From the NCBI GenBank assembly GCA_036250225.1, contig JAPZLL010000024.1, positions 496,001 through 560,000 of the forward strand: 64,000 nt of DNA, read 5' to 3'. The notes beneath the pieces are model-generated. The model had not been told where the DNA came from and did no database searches. It saw only the letters and a program-made list of their open reading frames with translations. Below, piece after piece: positions 20,838-31,736 of the stretch. The stretch is from Cercophora sp. LCS_1 (taxonomy: Eukaryota; Ascomycota; Sordariomycetes; Sordariales; Lasiosphaeriaceae). Positions within the stretch are counted from its first letter, which is position 1, and every line of letters starts with the position of its first letter. A program made the position numbers and the translations under genes.

Positions 20838-22014
20838 ATGAGCGCTGACACCACACAAGATGCGATCCTTCCCGCCGCGTATTGGGAAGGGCGCCACGTC
20901 CCTAACGACGCCGACTCGAGCGTTGGCGAGGACCTCAAAAGCTCGACGGCTTCCACCACGTCGAGCGTCCTCGCCTACCGAACTCTCCACGGCAGGAGAT
21001 ACCATAACGACCGCGTGACGGATGGCGAATACTGGGGCCCAAACGACGACCAGCATTCGCAGTCTGTGGATCTTGTCCACCACTGTTTATGCCTCATTTT
21101 TGACGGCAAGCTCACACAGGCACCCTTGGAGAAAGGCAAGGTGAAGAATGTGTTGGATGTCGGCACTGGGACGGGTACGTGGCCCGCTCGTTGTGTGAAC
21201 AGTTAGTTGATGTTACTAGCAATCTCCAGGTACCTGGGCCATCGACTTTGCCGATGAGTATCCAGACTGCCAAGTCGTCGGGACGGACATCTCGCCCATC
21301 CAGCCCACGTGGGTCCCACCAAATTGCCGTTTCGAGATCGAGGACGCCACGAAGCCCTGGACCTTTGCAGCGGATTTGTTTGACTTTGTCCACATGCGCT
21401 ACATATATGGGAGATGGGAGTGTGGCCGACTGGGATGCCCTGTTCGCAGAGATGTACCGCGTTACCAAGCCCGGCGGCTGGGTCGAGACGATGGAGCCGT
21501 CCTCCCAGTTCGAGTCGGACAACAACAGCATCGTCCAGGTACTGTCCTTTACGAATGGGGCAAGGTGTTCAACGAGTCTGGCAAGAGATCCGGTCGGACT
21601 TTCAGCGTTGTTGAGGACGAGCTCCAGGAGAAGGGGCTCAAGGCTGCTGGCTTTGTCGACCTGAAGGTGATCGAAGGCAAGGTAAAGATGCCCGAGCCCT
21701 TCCCGTTCTGGCATTCATTCGCTCTTACTGATGGCCTACAGTCTCCTCTCACAGGCTTCATGAAGGCGAAAAAATGGAAGGAGATCGGCACGTACTCCCC
21801 GTGGGCGTTCGAGCAGGACATCGAAGGCTACGCCTTGTTCATCTTCACTCATGTCATGGGCTGGACTCCGGAACAGACCCGGGTCTACGCGGCCGCCTTT
21901 CGGAAGCAGCTTCGCGGTCCGAATTGCCACCCATACTTTAGATACAACGTTGTAGTCGCTCGGAAGCCAGAGAACAAGCTAGAGGAGGAAAAGTCTGAGG
22001 AGAGCACGGCATAG
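20838..22014 (+). CDS. LaeA-like SAM methyltransferase with a frameshifted internal segment
   Basis: Exons 20838-21174, 21230-21681 and 21742-22014 join in frame to 353 codons. Motif I is split by intron 1 (LDVGTGTG|TWAIDFADEYP), and motif II reads VVGTDISPIQP. At 21407-21420 the heptamer ATGGGAG is exactly duplicated, shifting the frame after MRYIYG. A second one-base-equivalent shift near 21540 restores it before VLYEWGKVF. Between them, about 41 codons are read out of frame; the displaced frame there holds the conserved KPGGWVE of the family. The gene stays open end to end, but the Rossmann-fold strand and substrate loop are scrambled, so activity is doubtful. Intron 3 (60 bases) is in frame and restores KSPLTGF. 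Family members act in secondary metabolism or its regulation. Confidence 0.75.
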
Positions 22015-22255
22015 AGACCCGATGGGGTCTGCTTGTCTTTGCATACCGCAAGGACCGCCCAACATCCATCCCTACAACGTAGTACATCGGCAAAACGAAT
22101 TTCCATTCAACATCCTTCCATCCGCCCTTCCGTTTGACCACAATGTCGCCCCCCTATGCGTCGGCTGGAGGCTTGGCCGACCAAAGGATATCCACGCCAG
22201 CTTTGAATACGTGTTAGTTCCCCTGGGAGTCCTTTCCCCCCTCTTCCAACTTACC

Positions 22256-24436
22256 TTAACCTCTCTTTTCCAAAACTCCGGTTCTCAAAAACGGCACCTC
22301 CACCCCCACCACCTCCCCCGTCTCCTTGTCCTTGACAAAGACAATCCGATCGACCGACTTGCCCCCATAATACAACCAATCCACCAGCTTCCAACTCTTG
22401 CACTCACCCTCGCTGATCCCTCGGCCCGGTAAATCCGTCTCGGCCACCGTATTCTCATCGAAGCCCCACTCAAAGCGCCAATCCTCCTTTACCACCTTTT
22501 TCCCGTTCTGCATTGTTGCCTCGCGGTATATCTCGGCGGGATAGATGCGGTAGATGCCCGTCGTGTTTTTCATGTCGGCAGCGAGCAGGGGGGAGAGGGA
22601 GTACTTCCAGATTTCATCGAGGCCGAAGAGGATGTCCTTGCCGTTGAGGCTGAGCTCGCTGAGACGCATGGACGTCCCGTCAAGGGTGATGGTTGCGTTG
22701 GCGGTGGTGTTGTTGTTGGAGGAAGAAGAAGTAGCGGGGGATTGGACGTAGGTGCCTGCGTAGGTGGAGGCGGCTTGCTCGAGGGCGGTAGCGTCCATGG
22801 CAGGGATGAGGGTGCTGATTAGGGCGTTGAAGAGGATGGGGAGGGCGGATTGGTCGCCTGCGGTGAGGATGGTGAGGCCGATGCCGTAGGTGTCGAGGAG
22901 GGAGATGCGGGAGCGGTAGTTGTAGGCTACGCCGTCTGTGTGCGGTGCGGGAGGTTAGCGAGAAGCTGGGAGTCGCCATCATCATGCGTGGACACTGGGC
23001 GCACGTAACGTACCTTTGCCTGTGATGGTGACGGTATGGCCGCCCGAGTGAGAGCTAGTATTATACGTTTTAGGGAATAGCAGCTCTGGCCTGGGACGAA
23101 AGATCTCCCACGGTGAGCCCTGGAAGCCAGTTGCGCCAGTGAAGGTGTGTGGCTTCAACCATGCTCTTACACTTATCGTCAGCAGCTTGGTTTCGAAGGT
23201 TTAGGGGCTTAAGCATACCGGATCTTGGTCGGGGTCGAGAGCTCAGGGGACCTATTCAGGATGGCATGCATGTAGCTTGAGAGATCTGCTACGGTGGAAA
23301 CAATACCACCGCCGGCAACGCCATCTCCGTAGTCGGATCCCCAGTTGTTTGGGATGCTTGGGACCACTGCGAAGCTGTCATTCCCGGGGCTCGGTCGTGT
23401 CGAAGTCATGTTCAACGCGACCGCGAGCTCTTGGACGAGTTGGCTGTAACTCTTCCCTGTGAACACCTCGACCGCGTACGCCATGAGGGTGAAGGCAATG
23501 TTGGAATAAACCGGCCGTGTCTGCGGGGGTGCAACAGGGTCCGAAACGAGCATGCCACGGAGGATCTCTGAATGAGTATTGTCCGTTAGCCACCGCGACT
23601 CTTTTTTTCATATCGAAGGCCCTTTTGTACGCACGTTCTTTGTTACAATTTCCTCCATCCATGGCATTGACGCCACACTCGGGATAACTGCTGTTGGTGA
23701 GGACGGGATAGCCAAGATATTCGAAATAGTCCTTGAGATAGTAGAATTCCTGCCTGGTCAGAATGGGAAACGCTCTTCTAGACAAGATATACCAACCGAG
23801 AAGCCATCTCCACCGCTGTTAGCTGGAACAATAACGGAACGTTGGGTAGCAAGGAGGCTTACAGTTTGGAACTATTCCGGCCACTTGCCCTGCCAAGGCG
23901 CCAAGCGTGATGTCCTCCCACGCAGTCAGGGACTCATTGTTAGCCAAAGACGGGAGGTACTTTGTTATGGGGTCGTCATAGTTGATGCCACTGCGAAGCA
24001 GCACTGTGTCCTAGGTAGCCGACGTGAGTAGAGTAGCGCGTAATGTTTGCTGTGTACAAGGCAATCAACGAAATGTCCCACTTACAGTAATGGCCTTCGA
24101 AATGGATCCTATAAGATACTGTGAGTGCCTGTTGATGGACTTGGTTCCATTGAAGTTGGATGGTGAGAGGTGGTGGTACTCCCAGATCAACGGGTCAGAC
24201 AGGGGCTGGTCGTGACTAGTGATGCCAATTGAGAAGGAGATGTTGTGAATGTCGAATCCGGCATTGATCTTGCCAGCCAATGCATCATCAAATATCTTTG
24301 AGAGGCCAGACAGAGCATTTTGGACCGTTTTTGATTGCTTGAGGTTTCGAGGGCGGGGAACAGACGGGCCCTCTGGATGACATGCAAGCACCAGCTGCAG
24401 GGCCGGAAGAAGGGCTACAAGACCGAATGGCCGCAT
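22256..24436 (-). CDS. Secreted beta-lactamase/transpeptidase-like serine hydrolase
   Basis: Exons: 24436-24086, 24010-23863, about 23780-23635, 23567-23219, 23165-23014 and 22935-22256. The signal peptide is at residues 1-19 (ATG at 24436, MRPFGLVALL). The class C-type catalytic motif SISK is at S111-K114 and the YxN-type motif appears as VYSN in exon 4. A C-terminal lipocalin-like beta domain is coded by exon 6. All junctions keep phase except exon 2 to 3: the strong donor T|GTAAGC at 23862 is phase 1, yet no nearby acceptor restores the frame coding EFYYLKDYFEYLG. Either an unusual junction is used or a one-base lesion exists. The substrate is unknown; fungal members include esterases and amide hydrolases. 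Confidence 0.75.
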
Positions 24437-25195
24437 GGTGATTTTTTTCCTTCGACGCAACTTGCAGTACTCATTCGGCCTAGGAACAGAAGCGAAGAAG
24501 GGAAAAGCTCGCCGCGCAGTTCAGGATAGAATTAGAGTCCATCGCTGCGAGCTGGATGCCATCTGGATGGGTTGAAAATCCGGGACCCGGGAATCCCGGC
24601 AAATACCAAAGTTGCCGGTGCTGCAACCGAGACGTGTTACTCTGGGGAAGTGCTGCTTTCCATTGGCTGGGGTTGAAAGACGGCCGCATCTTGGCTAGGT
24701 TTTACCCGATTTTGAGTGCAGTCAAAGCTGGAGTGGGCCGGAATAAGAGCCGAACGCGGGTGCTTTTGCTGGTGCCCCAGAACCAAAATAGCAACGAATA
24801 ACGTGTTAACGAGAAATTTTCTAAAACAGATAAACCGGAGGAGCTGTGCCGGGGACAATTCAGTTGATCGGTGCAGGTGACTAGGATGAGTAGAGGAGGT
24901 CAACGTCACAGGGCATCGACAGTTAGCTACATGTAAGGGGGTCACAATTGAGCTTGGGAAAGGTCGTGAGGTAGCATTGGCACAGCTGCTCGCAGCTTGT
25001 TGGTATTGCCGCCAACCTCATCCCAAGAGTTATGAACCCCAAAGTATTGACCACGACAATGGGCTGACACACATTGTCGATGCGGCGCAAGGAAACGGGT
25101 TGTAGAAGTCGACACGAGAGATGCAATCAGTCTCGGATAAGCGACATAGTATTCCGCCAAAGCACCATTCCATAGACTATGTGAGTACCACAGCC
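24437..25195. other. Intergenic stretch
   Basis: This is the upstream region of the serine hydrolase and the downstream region of the small gene that follows. A CCATTGG (CCAAT-type) box lies near 24659. I see no coding exon. Confidence 0.4.
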
Positions 25196-25623
25196 CTAGC
25201 GAGAGCCTGAAGTTGAAGTAGTGCTGCTATCCTGGTCCGAAGCCACAGGGGTCCCAGTCTTGACAGCGTTGATCTTCTCCTTGACGTCTTTCAAGGCGTC
25301 CTCAAAGTACTCGGCCGCCTCCTTCGAATCCGTCTTTGCCGTTTCAATCCTCCAGGCCTCCACCTCTAGCTCTGCAATGTCTCTGGCCTGCCGGAGCTCC
25401 GCAAGGTCACCATCATTAGGGTCTCTGGCTTCGAGGCGCTTGATGGGAGCCTTTAGTTGGGAGAGCTCCGTCTTCCAGTGATTGAGCTGGATGGCGGCGT
25501 AGTTGGGTACTGGGAGAAGGGATGCTTTGTGAGTAATATTCTTTGAGTATTCAGGGGATAGTAGTGCATACCTCTGCCCCGAATGGCAAAGGGGCTGGTG
25601 ATGGACTGCCTGTTGGTGCTCAT
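25196..25623 (-). CDS. Small two-exon helical protein of unknown function
   Basis: Exon 1 is 25623-25572 and exon 2 is 25509-25196. The 62-base intron has donor GTATGC and acceptor CCCAG. The product is 121 residues and starts MSTNRQSITSPFAIRGR|VPNY. Residues about 25-100 are charged and probably helical (LEARDPNDGDLAELRQARDI), with a Ser/Thr tail (STTSTSGSR). Exon 2 has no ATG of its own in a long frame, so the gene is easily missed. There is no signal peptide or membrane segment. The family is not recognised. Clean splice sites, an even codon pattern and a plausible start support a real gene. Confidence 0.7.
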
Positions 25624-27761
25624 GATGGTCTGGTTGAGTTGCTGTGTACGGAGAGGGGAGCTGAAGTTGTCGCTAAAGGTAGATGGTGGACTTGATGCTT
25701 GCGAGTATATTGACAAAGATTTCAGGACGGGTTGGCCCGAAGCAAGCTGAGAGAAGGGAGCCAAGCAAGTTGGGTGAGTAAAGGTATTGGGATTGGGGGT
25801 GGGCATTATATGGCCGCACAGCTTCACCCCTCTCCCACCTCTTCGGGATGATCTAGCGACGCTTTCTTAGACCCTGGCTCTCAAAGAGCGACCAATGTCA
25901 TGCCGCATCACACAACGCGGCGGGAGGTGTGGGTTGAGATGTGACGGGCATCCAGGGCTTTCCACCCCCTTGATACGTCCGCCGGGAGGAAATTTGTCCA
26001 AATCTCGCAGGGCGGGAAGTGGTGTGGTCGGCTGATGCCTAGATACCTAGATAGGTGTTGTTTCCCGATATCAGTACTCGAAGGGAAAGCAATGGTTGAG
26101 AAGGTCGAGGTTAGCCTTACACCAAGAAACAATCCTCGCGTTCAAGTTGTGCCCCTTCTTAGCCATGAGCAGGAGTCGTCAAGGTCAACGTCGAATCCGA
26201 TGTGGATTTGGGGCAGTCGTCGCTGACAAAAGGTGAATAAGTCTATCGGGGGTTCCGATGGGCTGCAGTTTGATTCACGCAACGGGGGCTAAACAGCGCC
26301 AGTTGGGGCCCTGCGCAGCTGAACCACTCCACCAACTTGGAAGAGGCACCACACCTTTTTGACCACGGTGTGCCTTGACAGATGCATGCATTCTCACCGG
26401 CGCACCCGCGTCATGCCTCACCGAGCTGAGAGCGGCAATTTGCCGCTTAGGCAAACATTCCAAGACGGTCAATAGTTGCGGTGTGGTGTCTGGGCTGGCC
26501 TTTAGCGTCATTTGGAAGAGACATGGCCAGGCTAGCGGAACTGGGGTTGCGAAGTCTCGAGAGCTCGCGTTAGACCCAAAGATTAGTGCATAATATCTCC
26601 CACTTCTCTCGCCCTCACCACATGGTACACCGAAGATAGGCGTGAGCTGGAATGATGCAAGGCTGAAGATGACAATTTGGCGCTGTGTGTCTTTCCCCCT
26701 GCGCGACATTACCTGCGGATCGGTATCGAGTGCTCCGATTGCACCATCAGTGATGGGCCTGATTGAGCCCAGATTTGCGGAAGGTTCCCCCAAAAGGCTA
26801 GTGGGGAAACTGCCAGGCTCGAAGAGGACGCCCCGCATAAATCGGCAGGTGGAGGCTCGACCAAGCAGCACAGCAGCAATCTAGGCAGCCACGGTGGGCC
26901 CAAAGTCGGGGATTGCTCAACCTTTCACGACCCCGAAAACTCCAGTTGGTTACACAGCATGAGACCACCCTGGCCGGAACGACAGCTGACCGACACACCC
27001 CATTTTCCCTGCCCACCTATTGGGCTCGTTGACAAGGCTCTGGGAACGAAGACACCAATGTCACCCACACTCTGCCGATTGCGCGAATTTCGGCATGCTG
27101 CGAGCATGATTGGCTGTCAGCCCGACGAGCGTCCCTACGGCATGCTGAGGGCGCAAGTGTCTTGAGATGGCCGAAATGCTATCATGCTCACACTCTTGCC
27201 ATCCGGCAACGAGGAGATTGGCGTGTGCCAAGAAGCCCCTTTGTTGGGTAAATATTGTGTGAGCACTATCCTGGCTTGCCCCTGGCTTGCCCCTGGCTCT
27301 TTCCCTCAATCATTCCATCACCTTCCCCGTCGTTCCCAACATGATGTTTGCCCTGTGCAGTTCCCAGTCCCACAACCTGACACAAACCGCCGTTCGCAAT
27401 GCTAACAAATTGACTCTAAGCAGTATTCACTACCTTGCCTGCCGTGGGGGTTCCCACCAGACAAAAGCTACAGAATTGATGGCGAATGGAGTCGGTCGAA
27501 ATGACGGGTGCGTGGGTCGGTTGAGCGATCAGCCTATTGGGATTTGGCGCGTTCTGCGGTGTCAGTATGCAATGCGCGACGAGACCTCCGGTTGCAATCG
27601 ATGCATCTGCTGCATCGTTCGATTGGGCCGTCACGGACTGCTGTCTCTGACACGAGCGGGGTTATCTGAGGCTCAGAATACGGGTATATTTCCCAGCTCA
27701 CGACCTCTGGTCACATTTTATGACACTTTCTGACACTTGGCGGTCCATCAGCCTGTGAACC
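25624..27761. other. Long gene-free stretch
   Basis: About 2.1 kb. Open frames (longest 198 codons, leftward, 26275-26871) show no domain-like pattern or splice structure. A short tandem repeat of GGCTTGCCCCT lies near 27272-27297. No RNA gene or transposon was recognised. Confidence 0.4.
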
Positions 27762-29180
27762 ATGGCTCGGAGTCCCCAGTCCATCTTCGCGTATAGCGAA
27801 AAGGGGTCCGAATGCGGTCCATCGCCCCGATCGGATGCCGGCGACGGTCTTTTCATCAGCCACGGCCATAAAAGCCACGAGTCGCAAAGCAGCAATGCGA
27901 GCGGTGCGTCACGGAGGCTATTCTCGCCCAAACGGAAAGATGAAGGCAAGAAACTGAACTTGAACGGATCTGGCCTGACTGAAGAGCATCTTGCTGCGAA
28001 CAGCGCCGACGAGGACAAGAGGCTGAACAAGGGTTGGCCACTCGTGGCCCGGTTGATGGAAAAGCAGCCCGAGCTCGAGGCATTTGGTCGGTTCCGGGAA
28101 CTCAACATCAAGAACCTGCTCTACTACCAAGTCGAGCTAGATTTTCTCCGAACCACGCTCGAAGACGAGGAAGTCCGCGATGCGAGGGCCTCCCGCGGCG
28201 ATCCCGACAAGGAGTTTTACAGAGACGCCAACGTCATGATGGACCGAGACCAAATCACAATGAAGCTGGAGGACCCCAAGTCGGCGCAGTGGGCCACGGT
28301 GCTAGAGCTTCGGAGGTGTCTCCGCGACTATAACGAAGCCCTCCTGCAGTACGCTCAAGTTTCCGCTCTTCCCGACGCAAACAGACGGGACGTCGGTGAG
28401 CTCGTGAACTGGATTCGAATGCCAGACCGCGGGAACTTTTCCATTGGGTCCTACGGAAGTCAAGTGTGGGGAGACTTGTTCAGCGACGCAAAAGGCGACC
28501 CTTCCTTTGGCGAGTTATTCTCACAAGCAAGGGAGGGGCTCCTTTCCCTCATCATGTTTTGGCGCCATCGACCTCCTCGGACTCGATCGGATCTCGTCGC
28601 CCCTCGCCCCGGCCTAAAAATTGATGCACTTGCCGGCTGGATTGCCTATGCTCTTATCCCGTGGTTGTCTTCCTTTGCTACCCGTGTCGCCGAGACGGCA
28701 GGGAGCGTGAGGGCGTTTTCCAAGAGGACAAGTGATGCAGAAGCCGGACCGCGGACACGTCCGAAGAGACCATTGGTGAGTGAGCTAGCTACGTCGGTCA
28801 TTTCCAACACGCACTCTCGCTTACAGTTACACGCACCAGGACGATATCATCCCTATACCGGTCGCGGCTGTCAACAAGGTCACGTCTCTGATAGCCACGG
28901 TTGTCGCTTGCGTGCTCCCAACAGTCGCTATTGGCGTCTTGACAACAACGACGGCGACCGACTCTACCGTGCACAAGTTGTTGTGGATAGGCAGCTTCAC
29001 CATCCTCTTTGCTCTGGGCTTGACGACTTTTACGAACGAGGTCTCAAGGGTGCAGATCTTCATGGCGGCGGCTGCGTACGTCTACCAATCTTTCAATGAA
29101 CTACCAAACTAGGGAGGTTTGCGCTAATTAATATACCCATCAGATTCTCCGCCATCATGGTGGTTTTCATTCACGAGTAA
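27762..29180 (+). CDS. DUF6594 family membrane protein
   Basis: Exons 27762-28775, 28840-29075 and 29144-29180 give 428 residues. The N-terminal 90 residues are polar and disordered. Residues about 105-200 hold the DUF6594 core (ELEAFGRFRELNIKNLLYYQ, then a charged helical region). Three C-terminal membrane segments follow: VTSLIATVVACVLPTVAIGV, LLWIGSFTILFALGL and VQIFMAAAAFSAIMVVFI. The last is completed by exon 3, which codes only 11 residues. The intron 1 acceptor is the second AG (CACCAG|GAC), because only that one keeps frame with DDIIPIPVAAVNKV, the family signature. These proteins are abundant in Pezizomycotina and have no known function. The stop codon lies 18 bases from the stop of the convergent S33 gene. 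Confidence 0.9.
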
Positions 29181-29198
29181 CAAGACACCCTAGAGCGT

Positions 29199-31200
29199 TC
29201 ACAGGCCTGCGCTGTCGATGAACGGCACAAACTGCTGCGCGCAGATAGTGTTCTCCGGTGGAACTACCCCCTGGAGGTAGCCCTGGACGTGTTCGAAGTA
29301 GCAGAGGGAACCGCCTTGATCGACGACTGTATGCTGGGTTTGTGGAAGAGAAACGGTCAGCATCTGCTATAATTTTCGCTGGCGATTCGAATGGAGGCGG
29401 GTGCGCCCGACTAAGGCAACTGGAGGGGAGAGGTAGGGAGACAATGTCACTTACACCAACGGCGTCTTGTTGCAGGAGTGCTGATCCAGGGAAACGAGAG
29501 ACCATTCTGCGTGCCCTGAGGAGAGATGTATTAGACTCGATGTTTTGTAGGAGTAGAGATGAAGCCGTGTGAACGTACGACATCAGGGGTGTTATGGGGT
29601 CGATCGTGTTGCTTGTGAATAGGATCGGGAATGCTGTAGGTTCCAGCTGTTGCGGGGAGCTGATGGGGTCTGTGGTAGGAGTTAGAGGACCCATGAAAGC
29701 AGCAAGCGGGGGCGAGGGAAAGAATGCCAACATTGCGCTGCCATGGTCTCCGGCAACTGTGCTTGGAACGATCTACACAGTATCTGTTCCACATAGATCG
29801 GATAGACATCCCCAATGTACTTGCTCTTGGACAGAGTGTACTCAACGTAACCCCTCAACTCGTCCAGCGTAGTCAGCTTGTTCCTCCCGTGCGCGTCGGC
29901 ACACTGGATAACAAGACGAGCATCGGATGTAACATCCCACCTGTCGAACCTGCCCACAAGCGCAGACGCGTCCCCAAGCTCAATCTGATGCAAAATGTCT
30001 GCCATGGTTGGGAAGAGCGCGGCGGGGACGGAAATGGCGTTGAGGAAAAGCGCTTTCAGATCCGCAACAGTGACCAACGTCGGCACTCCTCCACTTTGCG
30101 CTCCGCTGGCCGGGACGGGATGGCTCTGGACCTGACGGACGATAGCGTCCAATCTTGCCGTGATGTTCTCCGGTGTCGGTCCCCAAAAGGAGCACCTTTC
30201 AGGACCTGCGGAATGGCAAAGCGTCGAAAATGCGGCCATTGCTTCGTCGGCCTGCTCGAGGTTATCCCTCCAGTCGTTGGTGTAGTACTGCTCGGCGTTT
30301 ACCACACCGTCTAGAATCATTCTTCCGACTCGGCTGGGGAACATGGAAGCAAAGGTTGTTCCCACGAGCGTGCCGTAGCTGATGCCGTAGCACCACAGTT
30401 CGGCTTCTGATGGGGGGCGGTTGGCCAGTTCGGCCTCGGCTTCGATGAAAGTGAGCAAATCTTGGGCGACAGATGGGGTGGTGACGTAGTGCGCGTGGGG
30501 GTTCCCATTTTCGACAGCTGCGTTGCACCACTCTCCGTAGATCCCGGCGGTGTAGTATTGCTCCTCGAAAGAAGACGTTGAGGTGTTGGTGATGCCGGTA
30601 CGGTGGAGTTGGTTAAAGATTGATCTTGCCTGTGTGTTTCCGGAGAAGCAATCGAAGGATGCCAATCCGCTGTTGTTCACGCCACGGGGGTCGAATGAGA
30701 CAAAGTTGTATTGTTCGCCGAGGAATTGGCCTACTGTGGCTTGGTAGGTGAGGAGGAGTTCGACACCGGAGCCGCCGGGGCCACCTGCGTCAGGGCTTAA
30801 TTAGGGCAATGTCTAAGAGTTTCGAGGAGGTGTGAGTGAACCGGTGGCTCACCAGGGATGAGGACAATGCTAGGAGAGTCTGCGGTGGCGTTCTTGCCGG
30901 TCAATCTGATAAAAGCAACAAAGGTTGTGCCCAGTGTTGTGTTGAAATAGTCTAAAGGAACTTCCAGTTTGGCGCACGTGAAGTTGTCGAAGCAGGGCGT
31001 CCAGGTCAAGTTGGGTGATGGTGCAATCTAGGAGACACTTTTCGTCAGAACTTTCGGAGGCTAGGGGATTGGCCTGAATACAGAGAACGTACATTGTCAA
31101 ATCCATTGACCATCCTAGGACTGTGGGGCCCACCGGGTTTGCACCCCAAAATGCAAGTGGCAAAGATGAGAACGGCGTTCAAAAGTCGTTTCATTGTCAT
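29199..31200 (-). pseudogene. Secreted S33 peptidase-like alpha/beta hydrolase (TAP-like C-terminus), one frameshift
   Basis: Exons 31200-31093, 31027-30853, 30784-29579, 29515-29455 and 29333-29199. The protein starts MTMKRLLNAVLIF, a signal peptide. The oxyanion motif GGPGGSG is made across intron 2, the nucleophile elbow is GISYGT, and the TAP-like C-terminal domain contains TIDPITPL and HTVVDQGG. Exon 3 has a length that cannot stay in frame: the frame changes near 29740, between LPETMAA and MLAFF. All other joins are clean. One missing or two extra bases would explain it. It may be a recent pseudogene or an assembly error. Family members release tripeptides or hydrolyse esters outside the cell. 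Confidence 0.65.
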
Positions 31201-31736
31201 TCATAGGGGTTTTGCCTGCCAGAATGGTTAAAGGCGAGAGCTGCGATACTCGCGAGGGGAGAGAAGTATTTATGCCATTTTCTTTTAACTTCCTTCCTGA
31301 GGGACTTGCCCCAAATTTCCAGCTCATGGCGACGCCTTCTGCCTACTTCGCACATTCTCGAGCCATGTCTTCCAGGTCAGCCCCACTTGAACGAACGAGC
31401 CAGTCAACATCTGCGACATAATTTGCTCCTGAACGCACGTGGAGGATGTCAATCCACCCCCGCCTGCGGCCCGTGTTTGAACCGCTCTCTTCGGTGACGT
31501 TGTTCGTGGCTGAGTGCAGCCGGTGCTGTTGTGTTCCTGACGCCTTGACCATCAAATCCAATTCTTGGCGCCCCACCTGTACGAACCAGCCAGTCAATTG
31601 CTGTTCCGACAGCTCACACTCGCACTTTCTGTGGGTTCCCCTGACCAGCTCTTTCCGAGCCGCCATCTTTTCTCATAAACCGTCTCACCAAATCTCAAAC
31701 TCAACGACAAGACGTTCGGGAATTGAAATCAACGCA
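31201..31736. promoter_or_regulatory. Divergent intergenic region
   Basis: It lies between the leftward S33 gene and the rightward Zn2Cys6 gene. ATAAATA near 31265, on the leftward strand, is about 65 bases before the S33 start. Direct near-repeats of the GTACGAACCAGCCAGTCAA type occur near 31387 and 31574. No exon was seen. Confidence 0.35.

Noticed and set aside
26275..26871. 198-codon leftward frame in a gene-free stretch
   Set aside because: No motif, splice structure or leader; composition looks like chance opening in GC-rich DNA.
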